Assembly (NCBI GenBank): GCA_002315915.1
Contig: DCIB01000005.1
Coordinates: 1-29,512, forward strand
Source: Caryophanales bacterium UBA1737
Lineage (GTDB): Bacteria; Bacillota_I; Bacilli_A; ML615J-28; CAG-313
Reading direction: 5' to 3'
Length of the DNA: 29,512 nucleotides
Shown here one piece after another: positions 6,162 to 14,631 of this stretch (position 1 is its first letter; each line of letters opens with the position of its first letter). Under the pieces are notes generated by a model that was not told where the DNA came from, did not search any database, and was given only the letters and a program-made list of their open reading frames with translations. Both the position numbers and the translations under genes were made by a program.

Positions 6162-8822
6162 CTATTTCATATCCCAGTTATATCCTTCTTCTAGTTCAGC
6201 TATTAACTTAACTTTTAAGGATATAACACTTTCCATTGTTTCTTTTAATATTTTAGATACAATATCTTTTTCTAAAATATCTGTATCAATAATTAATTCA
6301 TCATGTACTTGAGCAATAAGTTTACTTTTTAAATTATTTTCTTTAAGTTTATTTGCAACATTAATCATTGCAAGTTTAATAATATCAGCTGCTGATCCTT
6401 GAATAGGAGCATTTTTACTAGTACGTTCAGCAAATTGTCTTAAAGGACCATTTGATGAATTAATATCTGGCATATAACGTCTTCTATTTAAAATAGTAGT
6501 TGTATATCCATCTTGTTTTGCACATTTTACCACATCATCTAAATAAGTTTTAATTTCTGGAAATAATTCAAAATATTTATTAATAAATTGTGATGCTTCT
6601 TGAGGAGTTACTTTAATTTCTTCTGATAATCCCCAAGCACTCATACCATATACTATTCCAAAATTAACGGCTTTCGCCATTCTTCTTTCATCTTTAGTAA
6701 CTTCATCAAAGTTTTTATTAAAAACTTTTGATGCAGTTGATGTATGAAGATCAACTCCAGAATTAAACATATCAATCATATTCTTACAATTAGATAAATG
6801 TGCTAATATTCGTAATTCTATTTGTGAATAATCGGCACTTACTAATACTCCATCTTTAAAAGAAGGAATAAAAGCAGATCTAATAAGTTTACCATCATCA
6901 GTTCTAATAGGTATATTTTGAATATTAGGTTCAGTAGATGAAAGTCTTCCAGTAAGCGTTAATGATTGTTTAAATACAGTATGAAGTTTAGAATCAACTG
7001 GATTTAATACTTCAAGAAGCCCATCTACATATGTAGATACAAGTTTAGAATATTTACGATATTCAAGTACCATTTTAGGTACTGGATGTATTTTAGATAA
7101 TTCTTCTAACACTTCAGCTGATGTTGATAATCCTGTTTTATTTTTCTTAAGTGGTGCAAGTCCTAATTTATCAAATAATACTTCACCTAATTGTTTTGGA
7201 CTAGAAATATTAAATGTAACACCAGATAATGAATATATTTCTTGTTCTAGATAATCCATTTTAGATTTAAATTCTTTACCTATTTCTTTTAATCTAATAG
7301 GATCTACCATAAATCCACTATATTCCATATCAGAAAGCACTATTGCAAGTGGTAATTCACAATCATATAATAAATTTAATTGATTATTACATTTTAGAAT
7401 ATCTTCCATAAGTGGTTTTACATCAAATATATATGATGCTTTATTAATAGCATATTTACTTAATATTTCAATTGGGGGAATAATATATTTAGTTTTCTTG
7501 GAATATACTTCTTCAAAATATGTAATATTGTTTTCTAAATATTCATCAAATATAGATTTTATATCTTGACTTGCTTTTGAAGGATCTATTACATATTCAG
7601 CAAGTATTACATCAAAATCAATATGTTTTAAATTAATTCCTAAATATTTAAGTGATGTATAAAGTTTTTTAGAATCAATTGAATAAACATGTAAATCGAA
7701 ACTAACTAATAATGCTTGTAATTCTAAATCATTTAATGTTAAAGAATCAATAAATACTCCTTCATTTATAGATGCGATAGAAATACCTAATACATTTGCT
7801 TTATGATAATTTTCACAATCTGTTTCTACTTCTATTGATACTTTATTAGTTTTTAATAGTCTTTTAGCTACATCTAAATCATTTATATAATATGAAATAT
7901 TCTTATCTATTTTTTCAATAGTGGGTTCAGTTATTTCATTAGTTGAACTAGTAGTATTAGCTAATTTTTGAATAAAAGATTTAAATTCTAATTTTTCATA
8001 GAATGATCTTAATACTTTAATATCAGGTTCTTTAACTAAAGTATCTTCAATAGAATATTTAACATCTACATTAGTATAAAGAGTTGCTAGTTTTTTACAC
8101 ATAACAGCAACATCTTTATCTTCTTTTAAATGTTCTCCAAGTTTACCTTTAATATTATCTACATCATTCAAGATATTTTCGAGTGTTCCATATTCCAATA
8201 ATAAAGCTTGTGCTGTTTTTTCACCAACTCCTGTTACTCCTGGTAAATTATCTGATGAATCTCCAATTAATCCTTTATAATCAGTCATTTGAGAAGATTT
8301 AATATTCATTAAATCCATAAAATTATCTTCTGTATACATTACTAAATCAGTTAATCCTTTTTTAGTTAAATATACATGAATATTACCTTTAGCAAGTTGT
8401 AATAAATCTTTATCACCACTAATAACCATTACTTCATCAAAATAAGGTGAAGCAAGTGTTGCATAAGTACCTACAATATCATCAGCTTCATAATCATCTA
8501 ATTCTAAATGTTTTATTTCTAAACAATCTAAATATTCTTTAACATATGGAATTTGCATTAAAAGTTCTTCAGGAGTTTTGTTTCTTCCACCTTTATATTC
8601 GTTATATGCTTGATGACGTAAAGTCTTTTTTCCTTTATCAAAAGCAACGACAATATTATCAAATTCATATGTTTTCTTAATATGCGATAACATATTAGCA
8701 AAACCATATACAGCATTAGTACAAAGTCCAGATCTAGTTTGCATTAAATTACCAGTCATTGCAGTAGCAAAATATGCTCTAAACATTATAGAGTTACCAT
8801 CTAATACTATCATTCTTTTCAT
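6162..8822 (-). CDS. polA: DNA polymerase I
   Basis: Repair and Okazaki-fragment polymerase, 886 residues, full length. The N-terminal 5'-nuclease domain (about 1-290) shows LDGNSIMFRAYFA, DDYEADDIVGT and the helix-hairpin-helix GVTGVGEKTAQALL. The polymerase domain (about 480-886) shows motif A SADYSQIELRILAHLS, motif B RRMAKAVNFGIVYGMS and motif C AQVHDELI. The middle 3'-5' exonuclease domain is partly degraded. By alignment with E. coli Pol I, the D355 position is Glu (IEVETD) and the D424 position is kept (FDVILAEY). The D501 position is Lys (YAINKASY), so proofreading is probably lost or weak. A TAGAAAGGAG ribosome binding site precedes the ATG. It is followed directly by mutM::coaE (10-nt gap), as in Bacillus. 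Confidence 0.97.
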   Translation of the reverse strand: MKRMIVLDGNSIMFRAYFATAMTGNLMQTRSGLCTNAVYGFANMLSHIKKTYEFDNIVVAFDKGKKTLRHQAYNEYKGGRNKTPEELLMQIPYVKEYLDCLEIKHLELDDYEADDIVGTYATLASPYFDEVMVISGDKDLLQLAKGNIHVYLTKKGLTDLVMYTEDNFMDLMNIKSSQMTDYKGLIGDSSDNLPGVTGVGEKTAQALLLEYGTLENILNDVDNIKGKLGEHLKEDKDVAVMCKKLATLYTNVDVKYSIEDTLVKEPDIKVLRSFYEKLEFKSFIQKLANTTSSTNEITEPTIEKIDKNISYYINDLDVAKRLLKTNKVSIEVETDCENYHKANVLGISIASINEGVFIDSLTLNDLELQALLVSFDLHVYSIDSKKLYTSLKYLGINLKHIDFDVILAEYVIDPSKASQDIKSIFDEYLENNITYFEEVYSKKTKYIIPPIEILSKYAINKASYIFDVKPLMEDILKCNNQLNLLYDCELPLAIVLSDMEYSGFMVDPIRLKEIGKEFKSKMDYLEQEIYSLSGVTFNISSPKQLGEVLFDKLGLAPLKKNKTGLSTSAEVLEELSKIHPVPKMVLEYRKYSKLVSTYVDGLLEVLNPVDSKLHTVFKQSLTLTGRLSSTEPNIQNIPIRTDDGKLIRSAFIPSFKDGVLVSADYSQIELRILAHLSNCKNMIDMFNSGVDLHTSTASKVFNKNFDEVTKDERRMAKAVNFGIVYGMSAWGLSEEIKVTPQEASQFINKYFELFPEIKTYLDDVVKCAKQDGYTTTILNRRRYMPDINSSNGPLRQFAERTSKNAPIQGSAADIIKLAMINVANKLKENNLKSKLIAQVHDELIIDTDILEKDIVSKILKETMESVISLKVKLIAELEEGYNWDMK

Positions 8823-8839
8823 AAAAAAAAGACTCCTTT

Positions 8840-9745
8840 CTATTTTAAATAATAATTATACTTAAAAACATCTAAATATTTTAAAATATTTAATATTTTA
8901 TCTAATGTATTATTATCTAAACTTTTATATAATTTATCATCTATATTAGATGATAATTTTTTTAAATTTTTTAATAAATTATTTAAATAATGATTATCAA
9001 ATAAATAATTTAAATTATATTTACATATTAAATATATAAATAAATCATTTCCTTTTAATATATTTAATACATTATCTTTAAAATCAATATTTTTAAAAAA
9101 TTTAGATAATATAGTTAAATATTGATTATATTTAAAAGTATTTAATATTTTAAATAATTCATCATACTTTACATTATTTAAATTATTAATTGATTCTGAA
9201 TTATCACAAATTATATTTAAGGTATCATCATCTATTAATAAATCATACTCTAAAGAAAAACGTAATGCTCTAAGTAAACGTAAAGGATCAGTATGTATGG
9301 AAGTACTAGGATCTAATATAAATTTTAATTTTTTATGTTTTATATCATCTAATCCATTACTTGGATCAAGTATACCTAAATATGGATTATAGTATATTGC
9401 ATTAACTGTAAAATCTCTTCTTAAATAATCTTTATTAATATCATTAACAAATGTAATATCTTTAGGATATCTAAAATCTTTTATACCAGATTCTATTCTT
9501 AAGGTAGTTATTTCATAAGTTTTATTATTAAAATTTAATAAACTTAAGCCTAATTCTTCTTTATATATAGATACTTCATAATCTTTTAATATAGTTTTTA
9601 CTTTACTAGGAATGCATGTAACTGCAAAATCAATATCTTTAATATCTTTATTTAAATAATAATTTCTTAAAGCTCCGCCTACAATAAATAAATGTTCATT
9701 ATTTAATTCAAATAAATCAAATAATATTTTATATTCACTAAACAT
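8840..9745 (-). CDS. cca: Class II tRNA nucleotidyltransferase / poly(A) polymerase family protein (probable CCA-adding enzyme)
   Basis: Likely adds or repairs the CCA 3' end of tRNAs. The 301 residues carry the family nucleotidyltransferase motif GGALRNYYL (23-31) with metal-binding D37 and D39 (KDIDFAV). They also have YEITTLRIE (about 77-85), RRDFTVNAIYYN (109-120) and the motif C/D region DPLRLLRALRFSLEY (about 153-167). The head is convincing. After about residue 200 the sequence becomes very Leu/Asn/Lys/Tyr-rich and ends at 301, about 100 residues shorter than typical bacterial CCA enzymes, so part of the body/tail region seems missing. The ribosome binding site is weak and the gene starts 3 nt after the mgtE stop, so translational coupling is likely. 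It could instead be an A-adding or CC-adding enzyme. Confidence 0.78.
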   Translation of the reverse strand: MFSEYKILFDLFELNNEHLFIVGGALRNYYLNKDIKDIDFAVTCIPSKVKTILKDYEVSIYKEELGLSLLNFNNKTYEITTLRIESGIKDFRYPKDITFVNDINKDYLRRDFTVNAIYYNPYLGILDPSNGLDDIKHKKLKFILDPSTSIHTDPLRLLRALRFSLEYDLLIDDDTLNIICDNSESINNLNNVKYDELFKILNTFKYNQYLTILSKFFKNIDFKDNVLNILKGNDLFIYLICKYNLNYLFDNHYLNNLLKNLKKLSSNIDDKLYKSLDNNTLDKILNILKYLDVFKYNYYLK

Positions 9746-9748
9746 ATC

Positions 9749-11110
9749 TTATAAATAATTACTAAGTACTAATAAAGCAGTTCCAAAATATATTAAAACA
9801 GAAATAATATCATTAATAGTTGTAATAAAAGGACCTGATGCAACAGCGGGATCTACATGTAATTTATATAAAATAATAGGTATAATAGTACCAATTAAAT
9901 TAGAAATAAATACAGATACAAGAACTGCTATGCCTAAAACTAATCCTACTTGATGAATAAAATGAATATTTAAAGAAGAATCTTTAATATAAAGCATACT
10001 TACTACAAATAAAAATCCAACAAGAGATAATACAATACCAAGTCCAAATCCTTGTAATAATTCTTTACCAAGATGTTTTAATAAATGATTGTTTTCTTTT
10101 TCTTGAGATAATCTTCTAACAGAAACAGCTAGTGATTGTGTTCCACAATTACCAGATAATCCAAGTACTGCAGTTTGGAAAAACGTTAATATAGTTAAAC
10201 TAGATATTACATCATCGAAACTAGATATTACAAGTGCTACAACTACATCTAAAAGTAAAAGTATTGCAAGCCATGGAAGACGTTTTTTTAGTGAAGAAAA
10301 TACTGATTCATTTTCTTCTTCATCTTCTGTTAAACCGGCAAGTTTTGCATAGTCTTCTTCTGCTTCATCTGTAAATGCTTCGAAAGCATCATCCATTGTA
10401 ATAATACCTAATATTATTCCATTTTCTAATACAGGTAATGCTTTAACGTCATAATCTCTAACCTTTTTAGTAACTATATCCATTCCATCACTAGTTTCAC
10501 ATGCAATATAGTTTTCAAGCATTATATCACATACTGTTAAAGGCATTCTTGCGGCTATTAGTTTTTTTAAATCTAATACTCCAAGTAAAGTATCTTTTTC
10601 ATCTACAACAAACAATGTATCAATAATTTCAGCATCTGGTGCTTCTTTTGTAATTAATTTAAATGCATCCTTTACTGATGTATCTTTTAAAATCTTAATA
10701 AAATTAGGATTCATTAATGCACCAGCTGTACCTTCTTCATATTTACTTACTATTTCAATATCTTCTAAGGTTTCTTTATCAAGATGTTTTTTAATTTTAG
10801 AAACAAGTGTTTCATCCATTTCTTCTAATACATCTTGTGCATCATCGGCTTCCATTTCTTCAAGAATAGATGCAACTTTTTCTGGAGCAATATCTTCTAA
10901 GATTTCACTTGAATCATCAGAATCAATAAATGATAATACATCCGCAAGTTCATCTGGTTTAAGAGAATCAATAATTAAATCTTGTTTATCATCATTTAAC
11001 TCAAGTAATGCAAGTGCTATATCTCTTGGGTGTAAATCCTTAATTATATTTAATATTTCATCAACTGTACCAGCATTATTTATAAGAGTAATAATTTCAT
11101 CAATATTCAT
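9749..11110 (-). CDS. mgtE: Magnesium channel, MgtE family (second of two tandem copies)
   Basis: Mg2+-gated Mg2+ channel of the cytoplasmic membrane, 453 residues. The N-terminal acidic helical domain (about 1-130) contains SSEILEDIAPEKVASILEEM and DDAQDVLEEM, the Mg2+-sensing superhelix. A pair of CBS domains follows (about 130-255), with EEGTAGALMNPNF, PVLENGIILGIITMDD and DAFEAF. A five-helix membrane domain (about 275-453) begins RLPWLAILLLLDVVVALVI. It holds the family signatures GNCGTQSLAVSVRRL and DPAVASGPFITTINDIIS, with the pore Asp near the end. A strong AAGGGGG ribosome binding site lies in the 14-nt gap behind the first mgtE. Signature GNCGTQS differs from the usual GNAGTQS by one residue. 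Confidence 0.94.
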   Translation of the reverse strand: MNIDEIITLINNAGTVDEILNIIKDLHPRDIALALLELNDDKQDLIIDSLKPDELADVLSFIDSDDSSEILEDIAPEKVASILEEMEADDAQDVLEEMDETLVSKIKKHLDKETLEDIEIVSKYEEGTAGALMNPNFIKILKDTSVKDAFKLITKEAPDAEIIDTLFVVDEKDTLLGVLDLKKLIAARMPLTVCDIMLENYIACETSDGMDIVTKKVRDYDVKALPVLENGIILGIITMDDAFEAFTDEAEEDYAKLAGLTEDEEENESVFSSLKKRLPWLAILLLLDVVVALVISSFDDVISSLTILTFFQTAVLGLSGNCGTQSLAVSVRRLSQEKENNHLLKHLGKELLQGFGLGIVLSLVGFLFVVSMLYIKDSSLNIHFIHQVGLVLGIAVLVSVFISNLIGTIIPIILYKLHVDPAVASGPFITTINDIISVLIYFGTALLVLSNYL

Positions 11111-11124
11111 ATCTATTTACCCCC

Positions 11125-12498
11125 TTATAATAAAATCTTATCCATAAAGGATGTAGCAAGTGAAAAATATATTACTAAGGCTAAAATATCATTAACTGTA
11201 GAAATTAATGGACCTGATGCGTAAGCTGGATCGATATGTAATTTATCCATAATAATAGGAACTACTGACCCTAAAAGTGATGTAACAATTAAAGTTACAC
11301 ATAGGCTTAATGCTATTACAAATGCACACATAAAAGCATTTACTTCAGTATTGAATTTTAATAACATAATAAATCCTATTGTTACACCAAAACATAATAT
11401 ACCAAGTAATATTCCATTTAATAAACCAACAAGTAATTCTCTAGATAAATATCTAAATATATCTTTAGGCTTATCTAATTCGTTACGTCCTATTCTTCTT
11501 ACCGCAATAGATAAGTTTTGCGTACCTGCATTACCTGCCATACCTAAAATCATTGTATTAAAAAACCATAATACTGTTATTTTAGAAATTGTTTCTTCAA
11601 ATGATGCAGTTATATTACTAACAAGTAAACTTATTATTAATAAACATACTAGCCAAGGAAGTCTTTTTAATATCTTTTTAAAAATAGATTCATTATTATC
11701 AAACGAATTAACTGTAGCCATTAAGCCATAGTCTTCATCAATAGATTCTTGAGCAACATCTAATGCGTCATCCATTGTAATAATACCTTTTAGATGACCA
11801 TTATCCAATACTGGTAAAGCATAAATATTATAATCTTTAGTTTTCTTAGCAGCTGATATTATATCTTCATCTATTGTTGCATAAACAAAGTTATCATCCA
11901 TTATTTCATCTATTAATTTAGGTGTTCTTGCAATAATTAAATCTTGTAATTTAACTATTCCTTTTAATATATCACCATCGCATACAAACAAAGGATCAAT
12001 TACTTCTGCATCATGAGCTTCATATCCTAAAATTCTTGTTGCTTCTTTTACATCAGTACCAATTTGTAATGTAACAAATTCAGTAGACATAATAGATCCA
12101 GCAGTAGATTCTTCATGTTTAGCAAGATATGATAAAGTTGTTGCAGCTTCTTTATCCATTTGTTCTAGATAATCAGATTTATCTTCTTCATCTGTCATTT
12201 CATTTAAGACATCGGCTGCATCATCTGGTGCCATTTCATTTAAGACATCTGCACCTTGTGAATAACTCATTTCTTGTAAATAAGAAGCAGAACTTTCTTC
12301 ATCCAAATATTCTAATATTGATGCTAGTTGATCTAGAGATAAATAATCATATAATGCTTGACGTTCTTGATCATTTAATTCTTTCATACATAAAGAAATA
12401 TCATATGGATGATATTCTTCTAGTAAAGAATTAAGTTTATCTTCAATATTGCTTTGGTGAAGTAAATCTTTAAGAATTTCTAATAATTCATTATTCAT
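11125..12498 (-). CDS. mgtE: Magnesium channel, MgtE family (first of two tandem copies)
   Basis: Second MgtE-type Mg2+ channel, 457 residues, with the same architecture as its neighbour: acidic N domain (about 1-130), CBS pair and five transmembrane helices. Visible motifs are LNEMAPDDAADVLNEM, ESTAGSIMSTEF, GHLKGIITMDDALD, RLPWLVCLLIISLLV, GNAGTQNLSIAVRRIG and DPAYASGPLISTVNDILA. An AGGAG site sits just upstream. Only 30 nt separate it from miaB, so there is no room for an M-box riboswitch, the usual control of mgtE in Bacillus. Expression probably follows the operon. The two copies have clearly diverged, so this is an old duplication or two paralogues with different properties. Confidence 0.94.
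   Translation of the reverse strand: MNNELLEILKDLLHQSNIEDKLNSLLEEYHPYDISLCMKELNDQERQALYDYLSLDQLASILEYLDEESSASYLQEMSYSQGADVLNEMAPDDAADVLNEMTDEEDKSDYLEQMDKEAATTLSYLAKHEESTAGSIMSTEFVTLQIGTDVKEATRILGYEAHDAEVIDPLFVCDGDILKGIVKLQDLIIARTPKLIDEIMDDNFVYATIDEDIISAAKKTKDYNIYALPVLDNGHLKGIITMDDALDVAQESIDEDYGLMATVNSFDNNESIFKKILKRLPWLVCLLIISLLVSNITASFEETISKITVLWFFNTMILGMAGNAGTQNLSIAVRRIGRNELDKPKDIFRYLSRELLVGLLNGILLGILCFGVTIGFIMLLKFNTEVNAFMCAFVIALSLCVTLIVTSLLGSVVPIIMDKLHIDPAYASGPLISTVNDILALVIYFSLATSFMDKILL
12196..12249 (-). repeat. In-frame repeat inside mgtE
   Basis: The identical 18-base string catttcatttaagacatc (plus-strand reading) occurs at 12196-12213 and 12232-12249, an offset of 36 bases or 12 codons. 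It encodes DVLNEM twice in the Mg2+-sensing N domain. Confidence 0.8.
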
Positions 12499-12528
12499 AT
12501 GTTGCTCCTTTCTATAATAGATTATTAA

Positions 12529-13983
12529 TTATTTAACAAGTTCTCCTGTAAAACTCCATGTTTTAACATCTATTATTTTTACTTTTACTATTTGTCCTAT
12601 TAGGGATTTATCTCCATAAAAATTAATTAACATATTATGAGGAGTATATCCCGTTAAAGTAGAATCATTAGATTTAGATGATCCATCTACTAATACATCT
12701 ACTATTTGATCTTTAAATCTTAGTCTTCCTTTTAAGAATCCTTCATTAATATATTCATTTAATTTATCTAATCTTTGATGTTTTTCATCTTCTGTTAGAT
12801 TATTTTCATATGTTGCAGCTGGTGTTCCAATTCGAGGAGAATAAATAAATGTATATCCACCTTCAAATTCTGCTTCTTTTACTAATGATAAAGTATCATT
12901 AAATTCATCTATTGTTTCTCCAGGGAATGCAACAATAATATCAGTTGTAATAGAAATACCTGGAATTAATTCTTTTAATTTATGAATTTTACTTAAATAT
13001 TCTTCCCTAGTATATTTACGATTCATTTTATGTAATATTCTATTATTTCCAGATTGTACAGGCAAATGTAAATGTGGCATAATATTACCACCTAATGCCA
13101 TAGCATTAATTGTATCATTATCTAAATCATGAGGATGAGATGTAGTAAATCTAATACGTGCTATTGGTAAATTATGTAAATCTGTTAATAAATTAGCAAA
13201 ACTATATTTAATATCAGTAAAATCTTTACCATATGCATTTACATTTTGACCTAGTAAAGTAATTTCTTTATATCCTTTAGATATTAAATCTTTAACTTCA
13301 TTAATTATATCATCTGGTTTTCTAGAACGTTCTTTACCTCTTGTATATGGAACTATACAATAAGTACAAAATTCATCACAACCAAACATTATATTAACCC
13401 ATGCTTTATAAGGATGATCTCTTATAACAGGTATTCCTTCTGTAATATAACCTTCGCTACTAATTAAATCAATAACTGATCCATTTAATTTTTCTGCATC
13501 ATATAAATACTTTGGTAATTGATCAATATTATGCGTACCAAACACTATATTAATATATGGATATGTTTTTTTAATAACATCTATTGTATGTTCTTCTTGA
13601 GCCATACATCCACATAAACAAATTATCATATTTGGATTTTTCTTACGATAAATATTAAATCTTCCTATTTCTCCAAATACTCTTTCTTCAGCATTTTCTC
13701 TTATAGCACATGTATTAAAGATTACAACATTACATTTTAATTCATCTTGAGTTTCAACGTATCCTAAATATTCTAAAATACCTTTTATATGTTCACTATC
13801 TGCAAGGTTTCCTTGGCATCCATAAGTTTTAACCATATAATATTTTGATACACCTAGATTTAAATACTTAGGATCCACATTAAATGTATTATATAATACT
13901 TCTTTAGTTAACCTTTTTCTTGCATCTTTTAGTGATGGCTCATTACATAAGATATAATTAGGTTTAATTTTCTTTTCTTTCAT
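12529..13983 (-). CDS. miaB: tRNA-2-methylthio-N6-dimethylallyladenosine synthase MiaB
   Basis: Radical SAM methylthiotransferase that converts i6A37 to ms2i6A37 next to the anticodon in tRNAs reading UNN codons. The 484 residues show three parts. The N-terminal UPF0004 domain holds the auxiliary cluster cysteines C55 (YGCQGNLADSE), C92 (NTCAIRENAEERVFGEIG) and C126 (LCGCMAQ). The radical SAM core has C202, C206 and C209 (GCDEFCTYCIVPYTRGKERS). The C-terminal TRAM domain starts near 415. The RENAEERVFG and FCTYCIVPYTRG strings point to MiaB rather than MtaB. Its 5' end overlaps the GNAT gene by 20 nt. In Bacillus miaB also lies downstream of rny-ymdB, so this is conserved synteny. Confidence 0.96.
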   Translation of the reverse strand: MKEKKIKPNYILCNEPSLKDARKRLTKEVLYNTFNVDPKYLNLGVSKYYMVKTYGCQGNLADSEHIKGILEYLGYVETQDELKCNVVIFNTCAIRENAEERVFGEIGRFNIYRKKNPNMIICLCGCMAQEEHTIDVIKKTYPYINIVFGTHNIDQLPKYLYDAEKLNGSVIDLISSEGYITEGIPVIRDHPYKAWVNIMFGCDEFCTYCIVPYTRGKERSRKPDDIINEVKDLISKGYKEITLLGQNVNAYGKDFTDIKYSFANLLTDLHNLPIARIRFTTSHPHDLDNDTINAMALGGNIMPHLHLPVQSGNNRILHKMNRKYTREEYLSKIHKLKELIPGISITTDIIVAFPGETIDEFNDTLSLVKEAEFEGGYTFIYSPRIGTPAATYENNLTEDEKHQRLDKLNEYINEGFLKGRLRFKDQIVDVLVDGSSKSNDSTLTGYTPHNMLINFYGDKSLIGQIVKVKIIDVKTWSFTGELVK

Positions 13984-14539
13984 AAAAATAATCTTCTTTA
14001 GTTAATAAATAGTAATAATAATCTAATTCTTTACCATCATATCTTAAATACGCTTTATCGTATCTTCCAATTAGTTTAAAATTATTCTTTTCCATTATTT
14101 TAATAGATGGAGTATTTTTAACTAAGATATGAGTATAGATATTATCAATTAATAAATTATTAAAAGTATAATCTATTAAAGAAGCTGAAGCTTCTTGCAT
14201 ATACCCTTTATTTTGATATGTTGGATTTAAAGCAAACCCTAGTTCTGCAGTATTATATGTATCACTATTAAATGATTGATAATTAAATAATTCGATAGTA
14301 CCAATCATTTTATTTTCTTCTTTAAGCACGATAGATAAATTAGGTAATTCATAAAATGGTTTACGATAAATTATTTGTCTTATAATTTCTTTTGTTTGTT
14401 TAATACTTTTATGGGGTTCCCAACCAGCATTTGGTCCTACATTAGATAGTTTTGCAAATTCATAATAATCTTTAGCATCACTTATTTGCATCGATCTTAG
14501 TATTAATCTATTAGTTTCTATTACTATTTTTCTTTTCAT
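13964..14539 (-). CDS. GNAT acetyltransferase, RimJ/RimL type
   Basis: GNAT-fold acetyltransferase of the ribosomal-protein-alanine acetyltransferase (RimJ/RimL) subgroup; the real substrate is unknown. Visible motifs are IETNRLILRSMQISDAKDYY at the N-terminus, IGTIELFN, and the acetyl-CoA loop LNPTYQNKGYMQEA. The late NNFKLIGRYDKAYLRYDGKE is typical of this subgroup. I place the start at ATG 14537-14539 (191 residues, MKRKIVIETNRL). The alternative ATG at 14558-14560 lies in the stem of a terminator hairpin and adds only MPTYFFK. Neither start has a good Shine-Dalgarno site. The end overlaps miaB by 20 nt, suggesting coupled translation. Confidence 0.85.
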   Translation of the reverse strand: MKRKIVIETNRLILRSMQISDAKDYYEFAKLSNVGPNAGWEPHKSIKQTKEIIRQIIYRKPFYELPNLSIVLKEENKMIGTIELFNYQSFNSDTYNTAELGFALNPTYQNKGYMQEASASLIDYTFNNLLIDNIYTHILVKNTPSIKIMEKNNFKLIGRYDKAYLRYDGKELDYYYYLLTKEDYFYERKEN

Positions 14540-14542
14540 TTT

Positions 14543-14575
14543 AAAAAAATAAGTTGGCATATATTTATGCCAACT
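14543..14575 (-). terminator. Rho-independent terminator after ymdB
   Basis: AGTTGGCAT at 14552-14560 pairs perfectly with ATGCCAACT at 14567-14575 around a 6-nt loop. On the minus strand a run of seven T follows after TA (14543-14549). It lies about 57 nt past the ymdB stop and immediately before the GNAT start, so it should separate or attenuate rny-ymdB from the miaB operon. Confidence 0.8.
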
Positions 14576-14631
14576 GTTTATCCTTTATCTAAAAAGTACT
14601 GATGGCTATTATTATTTAATTAAAGCCCAGT

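Noticed and set aside
11351..12434. Two plus-strand open frames opposite mgtE
   Set aside because: They are antisense shadows of a well-conserved membrane protein; their translations show no family motif.
12499..12528. Possible M-box riboswitch before mgtE
   Set aside because: Only 30 bases lie between miaB and mgtE, far too short for an M-box.
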